64,000 bases of DNA from Arion vulgaris (Eukaryota; Mollusca; Gastropoda; Stylommatophora; Arionidae), in the NCBI GenBank assembly GCA_020796225.1, contig CM036753.1, forward strand, positions 4,214,001 through 4,278,000, read 5' to 3'. The notes under the pieces were generated by a model. It made no database searches, was not told where the DNA came from, and saw only the letters and a program-made list of their open reading frames with translations. Both the position numbers and the translations under genes were made by a program. Shown here piece by piece: positions 27,501-39,500 of the stretch. Each line of letters begins with the position of its first letter. Position 1 is the stretch's first letter.

Positions 27501-30500
27501 AAGATCACTGCTGAAGCTACACCTGGAAATGCAAACAGTAATGAGATATCTGCAGAAAACAACAATGTTGTGATAGAAACTGATGTTGAGATCATTGCTG
27601 ATGTATCAATTGTTGGGTAAGTGCAACACTTTTATTCAAAATAGATCTTCACTTGATGTGTGGTTCTTTTTCTACAGTTATCAAAGTAGTTCTCTTGCGA
27701 GTTGAAGAAATCATTCTGTATCAAAGTAGTTCTCTTGCGAGTTGAAGAAATCATCCTGTATCAAAGTAGTTCTCTTGTGAGTTGAAGAAATCATCCTGGC
27801 ATCTTGACCCTGCTGAAGATACTATTGAAAATTGTTTAATACCAAAATTTTCATGTTCTTAAATCTGTAGCCCTTCAAATAAATCTTTACTTTTGGGAAT
27901 ACTATGTCAGTGATTATATTTGACAAACAGTTTTAACTGTATCTAGCATGTTTTAACTGTATCTAACATGTTTTAACTCTTTCCACGCTTTAAGCCGCAC
28001 ACTGCGCCACGGCAGGTCCGTTGCACGCTTTAAGCCGCACACTGTGCCACGGCAGGTCCGTTGCCGCTTTAAACCGCACACTGCACCATAGAGTTGCTTA
28101 CCTTGTAAGAAGTCTTTCTAGTTTTACTTCTACTGTTTTACTTCTACTACTTTTTAACTTTGTTATTCTATTAGGTTGTCCAGTTTTCTTCAATTTAGTA
28201 TATAATAATATATATATATGTTTATTTATTGGAGTAGTTGGGATCGTAATTTTTAAAAAAATTTTGTTTTACTTCCTTGAATTAACTGCTTAAAAATTAA
28301 GGAAATAAATGGGTGTGGAAAGAGTTAACTGTATCTAACATATTTTAACTGCATCTAACATGTTTTAACTGTATCTAACATATTGTAACTGTATCTAACA
28401 TGTTTTAACTATATCTAACATATTTTAACTGTGTCTAACATGTATTAACTGTATCTAATATGTTTTAACTGTATCTAACATATTGTAACTGTATCTAACA
28501 TATTTTAACTGTATCTAACATATTTTAACTATATCTAACATGTTTTAACTGTATCTAACATGTTCTAACTGTATCTAACATATTGTAACTGTATCTAACC
28601 TATTTTACCTGTATATCACCTATTTTAACTGTATCTAACATATTTTAATTTTAACTGTATCTAACATATTGTAACTGTATCTAACATATTGTAACTGTAT
28701 CTAACATATTTTAACTGTATCTAATATATTTTAATTTTAACTGTATCTAACATATTGTAACTGTATCTAACATGTTTTAATTATATCTAACATATTTTAA
28801 CTGTGTCTAACATGTTTTAACTGTATCTAACATATTTTAACTGTATCTAACATATTGTAACTGTATCTAACATATTGTAACTGTATCTAACATATTATAA
28901 CTGTATCTAACATGTTTTAATTATATCTAACATATTTTAACTGTATTTAACATGTTCTAACTGTATCTAACATATTGTAGCTGTATCTAACCTATTGTAA
29001 CTGTATCTAACCTATTTTAACTGTATCTAACATATTTTAATTTTAACTGTATCTAACATATTGTAACTGTATCTAACATATTTTAACTGTATCTAACATA
29101 TTTTAATTTTAACTGTATCTAACATATTTTAACTGTATCTAACATATTTTAACTGTATTTAGCATGTTTCAAATATTTTTCATGATTTCTGGCAATGTGT
29201 TGACTGCCATTTCAGACCCCTCTCTCTCTCTCTTTATCTCTTGCCTTTATATTCTCTTTATATTTACACATACTACTGCATAGGTCCTCAACCTTCTCAT
29301 GTCAAGTCTTTCCAATTTAGTTATCACATGCAAGTCCTTTCAGCTCTGCCTACAAATCTCTTCTATATGTATTTCTAGACCTCTCTTTCATTTAGTTTTA
29401 AATCTATGTTGCCTTTTATTTTCCTTTTTCCATTTGTTTACCCATTGAAGAAAAGTAATTAATAATTCCTGTTTCTTTATTGATAATTGAATATGTGTCT
29501 ACAAATCTGAATCAGTCTTACAGGTGATTTCTTGTTTATTCAGTTTGAACTGTGTGATATTGCAATTTAATTAACAAACTGAGAACAGTTGAGTCAGGCA
29601 GTGATGTACACTATTACCTTACTGTGCAGATCCTCCACTCCACCTGAGGTTGACGTGGATGAAGTCAAAAAGATCTCTTTGAAAGATGCAGTAGAACCTA
29701 CGTACAAATTCCGTCCAACTGGAAAAGATGTCAAACCTTTTAATGTGACCCATAAATATGTCATCACAAACAATGGACCAAGTTTTCTCCCAAGAACAAA
29801 TATCGCTATAAGAGTACCAATGTTTCTGTTGGATAGAACTGAACTTATAACTGAAGCAGATGTAAAGGTAATTTAACTCGATTTTTGGGTTTTTTGTCTT
29901 CCTCTTGTTGTACATATGATTGGATTTGTTTTAAAACTGTTTCAGATACGTTTAGCATTTTCAAACATAGCTGTATTATATTTGAAAATTATTTTTGAGC
30001 TGTGACTGATAAAAAATATTCATTATTTTTGCCAAAATGCATTTAAAGGAGGTCTTTATTTTAAAAAAAAATATAAGTTTATTTATGACACATCTTCATT
30101 TTTATAGAACAATAGAATGGGTGTATCAAATTACAGAGAAATATATCAAGAGATAGAGAGATGGATAATTTGCATTGAAGTAGAGCAATTGTTAGTGAAC
30201 TCGTTTCTTAGGCTAGTGGTCCGGGTTCAATACCACAGCTGGCATGGAATTTTCTCCGATTGTAACGGCTCTCAGGTCAACCCAGCCTCAATTTGGTACC
30301 AGAAAAAGCACTGGGAAGTAAATGCAGCTGGCGTGATGTTGACCACATCACCCATCGTGTACCAACGGTCAATGAAAAATACGAGCCTATCACTGTATTA
30401 CCCTATAGACCACATCATCCATCGTGTACCAACGGTCAATGAAAAATACGAGCCTATCACTGTATTACCCTATAGACCACATCATCCATCGTGTACCTAC

Positions 30501-33500
30501 GGTCAATGAAAAATACGAGCCTATCACTGTATTAGCCTACCCTATAGACCACATCATATAAAAATAGTTTTAAGAAAAGAAAAAAGAAAAGCAATAAAGG
30601 AAATGCTAATTGAATATATATTTCTATTTTACTGATTGTTTGAACTTCACTGAAAAGTGAAAAGAATATCTTTATTTAAAATTTTAAAATATTCATCTCA
30701 TTAATGAAGAATTGTTGGATATGATGATGCATTTTTATTTTGCAAAATTTAACCAGCATATAAAAAATTGTTGTGTGTGATTAGATTGGAACAGCTGATG
30801 GAAGAGTGGCTCAATGTTATGGGAATGTCAGCTTTGACTATCTACAACAAACAACATCAAGTACACCTTCCTTAACTTCTGAGAGCTACACTACAACCTC
30901 GAGTGATATGAACAGACAGAGCAGTAGTGGTCAGTGTATTTTAAGAGTTCCTGTCTGAGATTTCAATTAACTAAAATTATTGTATTTTACTTGAGTTTGT
31001 TTGAGTGCTGCTCACTTATAACAGTACAATGCTTAGTGACTGTTTCGGCCAACACTTGTGTGATATACACCAATGCTCTGTGACCCATATAGCCATTCAT
31101 TTCAATAGAACGGACCATTTAGGAGCTTGTGATGTCCAGGTCACAGCCATCTAGTCCTATTCCTCTTATGATCGAAGTCGATTTGCTCTAGAGAATCATT
31201 TTGTTTCGTTATATGGTACCTTGCAACCTAATGGACTCAACGCACTACATTCCTTTGCTTCTTAGTACTTTCTCTTCTCATGCTCCATATTCTATATGTA
31301 TATATTAAATGTATATATATATTATTAATTCTTTACTAATTACTGTGTAATTAGTTCTTCACTATATGGCTCAGAAACATGGACAGCCTACTCAAGACAT
31401 GAGAGGAGACATAACATCTTTCACCTTCGATGTCTCCCAAGATTATGAACATCAGGTGGTACGACAAGATAACCAACTCTGAAGTACTGCAACGTGCAAA
31501 TATGCCTTCCATCATGGGCATGCTTAGCAGAAGACGACCAAGGGGTTGGGACATGTGCGAAGAATGGAAACTTGTCGATACCGAAACAAATGTTGTTCTG
31601 TGAACTTTCGGAAGGAAAGAGGCACCAGGGCAGACCACTGCTCAGATATAAAGATGTCTGCAAAGCCTCAATGAAAAACATTTCTATAGGTCCCAGTACA
31701 TGGGAAAAACTAGCTGATGACAGAGTTGTGAGGAAAGCCAAATTGCGAAAGGGTGCAGAGTCTTTTGAGAAGTCTATACTGAACGACAAAGGAGAAAAGC
31801 GAAAACTCATTTCATTTTCGGGCTTTTAGGATATTATTGTTGTATTCTATATGTAATATGCTGTGAAAGAAGTCAAATTCATCATTTCTGTTGTATCCTG
31901 TTCTTGATAAAGGCCTTTTTCGAAACGTTGCTGTGTATTGTTATTGATTTTGTAAAAGTACAGTACTTTGTTTTTACATGTTTTGCCAATGCTAAATAGT
32001 TTTACGGCCTTCTTTCTCTATTTCAATAAACTTGTAACAGTACACAAAGCTGGTTTTAATTTTCTCTCCCTGTCTTCCTCTATGTCGTCTCCCACTTAAT
32101 TTACTGGTTGTCACAATGTGTTCTAAGCCTCCCTTTCTCATCGCATGCCCAAGAAATGACAACAGCCTTTTTCTTATATTGATAATAATTTTTTTTCTGT
32201 GCCTTGATTTCATTCAACATACCAACGTTAGTCATTTTAGAAGCCCATTGGATTCTTAGCATTCTTCTATAGAACCACATTTATGTGGTCTCCAGAGATT
32301 TTGCTTTCTTGTCCATGGATTTACTTCTTGTGCATAACTCACATCCACAGTGCAGTATTATCTCTATGTAGCAATGAATAACTCTCTTTCTGACTGCAAA
32401 TGATAATGGCTTATTGCATTTAATGCCACTCATTTTTTGGAATACTGTTTTTTTCTGACCTAAAGGAACTCTTTCTTTCTGAGGGTTTCTATGATGAGGT
32501 AATTATTTAAATGTTTGCCTGTCGTTCTGAAGGTGTGGGTTCGAATCCAGACTGACTCACATGTGCAGTTTTTTAATGAGATCCCTAGGTCTGTTGCTGG
32601 TGCTATAGGCCTAGAGTTTGTGCTTTGTAATTTTGTTTAGCAATAAACACATTTCTGCCGACAGGGATGGGGACATATAGGGAAACCCTATGCAATAAAG
32701 TAAATTCTTTGTGTTTAAACTGTTAAGACTCTTTCGTTCTAATCTTCATCTACCATCTGATGGTATCAGGTTTCCACAATATCATCATCAGGTGCTGTGC
32801 AGGCTGGCATAGGCAATCATGGATCTCCACAAATCTCTGTCTCTGGTATTTTCTGTCATTTCAGATGTTGAAGTTCTTCCGTGCCATGAATTCAGGCTGT
32901 CTAATATTTTCTCTCTCTGTCTTCCTCTGTCTCATCTCTCTTTGATTTTATCAGTTGTGACAATGTGTTCTAATACTCTCCTTCTCATCACATGTCTAAA
33001 TCTCTCCTTCTCATCACATGTTTAAACCTCTCCTTCTCATCACATGTCTAAATCTCTCCTTCTCATCACGTCTAAATCTCTCCTTCTCATCACATGTCTA
33101 AACCTCTCCTTCTCATCACATGTCTAAATCTCTCCTTCTCATCACATGTCTAAATCTCTCCTTCTCATCACATGTCTAAATCTCTCCTTCTCATCACATG
33201 TCTAAATCTCTCCTTCTCATCACATGTCTAAACCTCTCCTTCTCATCACATGTCTAAATCTCTCCTTCTCATCACATGTTTAAACCTCTCCTTCTCATCA
33301 CATGTCTAAACCTCTCCTTCTCATCACATGTCTAAATCTCTCCTTCTCATCACATGTTTAAACCTCTCCTTCTCATCACATGTCTAAACCTCTCCTTCTC
33401 ATCACACGTCTAAACCTCTCCTTCTCATCACGTCTAAATCTCTCCTTCTCATCACATGTCCCTCAAAATGATGACTGGCACCACATACGCTGCATATAAA

Positions 33501-36500
33501 TTGTATAAATACATTAAGTTATGAAGACACATCATATATTGATACAGGAACATCTTCAAGACATAGTTGTTACATAAATCTATCTATATCCTCTTCGTGT
33601 ACTGTTTGACACATAAGGCTTCCACAAAAGACTGCCATTCTGATGCTTTTCTACCAATTCTTTCCCACATCCGGCCATAAACTTTCAACTCACTTTCCAC
33701 AGTTCTTCTCCATGTTTCCTTTGGACGTCCAGGCCTTGTTTTTCCATTTGCTCACTGCATAAATGGTAGATAGAGTCATAACATAACACGGTTGGTTAAA
33801 AAAAGTATTAGATCTTTGGCAGGGAAAAATACAGTTATCTGAAAGTCTAAGACCCTAATCCCTTTAAATAATTAAATTTATTTTTACATATTAGATATCT
33901 AACTAACTGTGCTCAATATTTCAGGTACTCAAGCTACAACTACTTCTGGATTTTCTCCTGTCAATGCTAGAAAGAAGCGAGCCGCTGATGACAAAGAAAA
34001 AGATAAGGAAACAGTTTACACACTGGTAGTATTATATAGTTCTATGCTGAATGTATTTATACATAATTACAAAAATACATTAATCACAAAATCTCTCCGA
34101 GGAACGTGGAAGAGCCCTGACAGAAAGAAAGAACAGTCTGGTTATACATTTCAAGCAGATTGCAAGAGAAGCCAAGCACACTATATGGGAGAAATTCTGC
34201 GTTGAAATTGGAAACAAGCAATCACTCGCAAAGTTCTGGAGATTGCATCGCAGCATGAATGGCGGTAAGAGACCTTTTTCAATGTCTAATCTGAATCTGG
34301 ACAGTGGAGTAATTTTGAGGACAGATGAGGAGAGGGGTGAGGCGTTCTTGTATAACTTTATTCTCCAGACAGAAAAGAAAGACAGAGAGGAACGTAAAAG
34401 GATGCAGCAGATCGTATACCATTCGCATGAGATACAGACTGTCATGGACGACAATATAGAATACATTTCTGTCGATAATATCAAATCAATACTAAAGACA
34501 TGCTCGGATACAGCGCCTGGTCCTGATGGTGTTCGGTACAGTCACATAAAATGTCTGAATTATGCAAGCTTTTCAATAGAAGTATCCATACTGGCACTAT
34601 TCCTGATGATTGGCTGCACAGCTATCTGAGACCCTTGCCTAAGCCTGGAAAAGATCTCACAGGCACAAATGGATATAGAATTATTACCTTGCAAAACACT
34701 GTCGTCAAACTGCTTGAAAAATTCATAGCCCGTAGAGTTTCAAATATAATGGAGACAAATGGTCTTTTCCCCTCCACTCTAGCCGGCTATCACCCAGGAA
34801 AGGACACCTGGTGCAATGCAGCGGTCTTTGCATATGATGCGTATGAGGGGTTTCAGGTGGGGATGGAAACTGCAGCAGCCGCCATTGATTTGCAGGACGC
34901 ATATAACAATGTCTCTTGCACCTTACTTATGCAGTTATTGATGGATATGCAGGTGCCAACACGCTTGATCAAGTGGATTGCTGCTGCACTTTTTGAGCGC
35001 ACGTTATCAATGCGTTGCGGTTCATGGGCATCACAACCACAACAGGTCCTAATGAGCCTTCCCAGGGATCACCACTCTCGCCAGTCCTTTTCAATGTATA
35101 CACCGTCGGGTAACCAGCACACAAAGGGTCGGAGTTGGCAGAACAATGGCGTACGCCGATGATATTCTGGTGTATCGATGATATTCTGGTGTATCGCATG
35201 GGCAAGGACAGAAACGAGATTGCATCTGAATTACAGTGTGAGCTGAATAGGATTGGTGACTGGTGCAACGAATTCGAAGCGAATGTGAACCCAGCAAAGG
35301 CCTCTCTGACATGGTTCTCTCTTAACACTCACATAGTAAAGACACCTACCCGGTTGTCAGCATGTGTAACAAAGACATTGACAGAAGCGAAACACTAAAG
35401 TATCTTGGAATAACAGTTGACAGAAACCTGTCATTTAAGAGCCATGTTGAGAACGTAATCATAAAGGCAAGAAAAGGGCTAACCGCTCTCAAAGTTATGG
35501 CGGGGCGGATATTGAGCAACGCCTGCTACTCTTTCTTTATCAGGGACTAGTGCTGAGCGTGGTGGACTATGGCCTTGGTCTTCTAACAGTAAGCAGAACA
35601 TCGCTGGATAAGTTAGAAAGGATCCAAAATGAAGCGATGAGGCTTATACTTGGTTGCACACGTGACACTTCTTGTGAGGCAATGCGCTATGTCCTTGGAT
35701 TGCCAACGATAGCCACGAGACACAAAGTCGCACAGGTAAAGCGTATCTGAGAGTTCCTGCGGACACAAATCATCCTCTGCACAAATCCATAAATGAGAAC
35801 AAGGGAAGGTGATTGAAGAGAGGTCGATCCTGGATGGCCGAGGCAGAGGATGTTATTAAACAGGTCTGTACTCTAGATGAGCTGAGGCACGGTGACAAAT
35901 GGATGCCTATATCAGAGGATATGACTGCTTACGCCAGGGTTATCAGGACATTTGGACGCCGCTATAGAGAATGGGACCCGGGCGTCGTCAATGCGGAAAT
36001 TCTTGTCTCGTGGATCAGCACTCCCACCCAGTTGATATCATTATCTACACCGATGGCTCTGTCAGCGTGGCACCAGATCATCGTGGGCTTACTCAGCATC
36101 AACGAAGTCGCACACTTCATGAGGACTGCGGGGCTTTTGAGACAACGACATCGAGCATGACTATGGAGATCACCGCTGCCTCCAGGGCTCTGTCATGGGT
36201 GGCTGAGCAACAGGTTACCCATACGATCATCATATCAGACTCGATGAATATGCTTCAACTGATTGAATCTGGAAGTATGCGTGTGGAATGGGTGGACATC
36301 ATTCGGAGATCACATCTCAAGAAAATGACTTGGCTGTACACGCCTGGACATGCTGGAGTGCGGGGTAACGAGCATGCTGACTCTCTTTCAAACAGTGCCC
36401 CAACTCAAGTGGGCAGAAGCATGGACAGAGCCGATATCATCAATGCAGTACGCTCTCAATTGTGGGACATGGGCGGGTCTCAGACACTGGAACGAGTTCG

Positions 36501-39500
36501 AGAATTAGGCGTTAAGTTTGGACATGCCAGACAGTGTCGTCTTCGTGGGAGAGAAGATATAGTAATCAACTTCTCATGGGTACTGTGAGCAAATGGACTG
36601 TGGGATGGCTGCTGCAACGGAGGACAGAGCATGAATGGGAATGCCCAATGTGCCATGACGTCGATCGCATAACATAACATAACATATACATACAAAACTC
36701 TAGTAAAACTAAGTTGGATAACTATTGCTCTTTCTACACTGATATAAGTGAAACATATTGCATCACCTGCAATGTTTGCACATTTAAATTCGTAGATTGA
36801 TTGGTAGGACCATTTACATTGCACTGCAGTTCTTCTTCTTTGAATGCTCCATATCGACCACTTGTTAACTACTTTTTGTGATTTGTATCTAATCCGAGCC
36901 TAAGAGGGATTCTACCTTGAGCCAGTTATGTGCCTACAAGAAGACCGGCACATCCGATTTCTGCGATGCTTTATATTTTCTGGGCTAGCTCCCTAGGCCC
37001 CTACCTCAGTCGCCTCTTACAACATGCCTTGTTGTTCACAGTATTACTATTCGTATCTCCCCCTGTGGACCCCAGCAACACACGGAGAGCACTTCAGTTA
37101 ATAATCACGTTTGCTTCAATCTATTTCTTACACTGGAAGATCTCTGTGGCAGAGCACAAACTTCATAGCACTAGTCACAACACGCGTACGTAGCATTGAC
37201 CGTATCACCTACAAGTAATTTTGACGATGGGGAAAATTTTGTAGGGAATGAATTTTACCTGGGAAGCTGTTTGCAGCCTGTGTTTATTGATTTTCAGCTT
37301 CCAAGAGTTCTCTTACATCCTGAACTTGAACACAAGACTTCTGTTGTATTGTCCATCTTTGATAGGACTATGAATTGCATGACTCTCGAGACTAAAAGGA
37401 TACTGTCATCATCCAATCAAAGACAGAATACATCAGCTTTAATAGGCTTTGGTATCTGGCAATAGAAATGGATCATGTATGCATCATACAGTTTATGACC
37501 ATTCTCATTTATACTACACAGAGTGGAGCAGCATCTATGGATTATAACTAGACACATCAAGGCAACGCATCTCTCTCTTTTTTAACTTCTCAGTATAAAA
37601 CATTCAAGAGGTTAAAACAAAATGCTGGCAATGAACATCATTAGAAAATCTGAGGGGAATATAACAAGAAGGGCCCTTTCCTGAAACCCAAAGGGACAGT
37701 GAAAGAGAGGGAGGTTTAGAAATACATGGAGATGAGATTATTTGGAGGCAGAGACCAACAATATACAGAAGAACTGGAGGAAGCTGCAGGAGATTGCTAA
37801 AGATAGGAAGACTTGGAATGAGTTGGTTGAGGGCCTATGTCCAAATTACCGTTAAAAGGGCATGAGAGAGAGTATAAGACACTGAACGTAAAAGGGCATG
37901 AGAGAGAGTATAAAACACTGAACGTAAAAGGGCATGAGAGAGAGTATAAGACACTGAACGTAAAAGGGCATGAGAGAGAGTATAAGACACTGAACGTAAA
38001 AGGGCATGAGAGAGAGTATAAGACACTGAACGTAAAAGGGCATGAGAGAGAGTATAAGACACTGAACGTAAAAGGGCATGAGAGAGAGTATAAGACACTG
38101 AATGTAAAAGGGCATGGGAGAGAGTATAAGACACTGAATGTAAAAGGGCATGAGAGAGAGTATAAGACACTGAACGTAAAAGGGCATGAGAGAGAGTATA
38201 AGACACTGAACGTAAAAGGGCATGCGAGAGAGTATAAGACACTGAACGTAAAAGGGCATGAGAGAGAGTATAAGACACTGAATGTAAAAGGGCATGAGAG
38301 AGAGTATAAGACACTGAATGTAAAAGGGCATGAGAGAGAGTATAAGACACTGAACGTAAAAGGGCATGAGAGAGAGTATAAGACACTGAACGTAAAAGGG
38401 CATGAGAGAGAGTATAAGACACTGAACGTAAAAGAAGAAGAAGGGGAAAAATTAATTATACAATCAAGTTACACATAATTGTTTAAACCAAAATTCATTT
38501 TACAACATTTGTGCTGGTTTATTTCTGATAGGACTGTGAATCAAGTCCGGAAATATGTCAAGTATTTATTTGTGAGATTTGGACCATTGAACCTTCTGGA
38601 AGCTATGCTCAAATTAATGTTTCTCTAGTTGTAGATAAAGCCAACATTCCACTTCCTGAGGTAAGAAGTTATGGATGTTGATTTCACAAGTATTTTTGTG
38701 TTATAAAGATTATACTGAAGAAGATAATTATCACGGATCACACAAAGTCAGATATAATTGTTTGATCTTTTTTCTCTTCATCAGGAATGAGAAGCACTGA
38801 AGTTGGATTATTTTTTCCTTATGGACACTTCATTGTTCAGTTAAATTATTTTAACAATCTTTTCCATATTTTGTCCATAATCCATTTTTCAACAAAAAAG
38901 ATAACTGATAGTTGAATTGAAAAGAGAAATTACAATACATTTAAATTTAGTGGTTAGTGGGGATCACTATCATAGCACATCGTACAGATCAACAGGTGTT
39001 CTGATCTCCTCAATTTCCTCACAGGTGCTCTGATCTCAATTTCCTCGCAAGTGCTCCAATATTCTCAATTTCCTTAGTAGCATATAACGTATAATAGCAT
39101 GTGTTATGTGTTAATTAATAAAGTAGCTTGTGCTACTCATGTTATTGTTTGGCAGTCCTCATTTTTACCCCCATCTCTTTCACTCTGGATAGGTATACAG
39201 ATTAATAAATGTTTTCAAAGTCATGCTTTTCTTATGGCATTGATGATATTTACACTATCCATTGACTGTCCTTTCTCTACCACTGCTGTATCAGCCAAGT
39301 TATCTGCAAACCTACTACCCTGTACTCATAAATGACCTGGCACAAAAATATTTCTAAAGTGGGTCATTCTTCTTTTCTTCTTCGAATGCTCCATATCAAT
39401 CACTTGTTAACCGCTTTGTGTGATTTGTATGTGATCTGAGGCTAAGAGTGATTGTACGTTGTGCCAGTTATATGCCTACATGTAGGCCCGGACATCCAAT

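Noticed and set aside
28021..28293. 90-codon membrane-like protein
   Set aside because: The frame lies inside the TTAA-flanked MITE. The hydrophobic stretch comes from T-rich DNA.
37835..38478. Long repeat-protein frames on both strands ([12 protein letters not shown] and others)
   Set aside because: They follow from a 36-bp tandem unit, a multiple of three with no stop in several frames. No promoter, splice or domain evidence.
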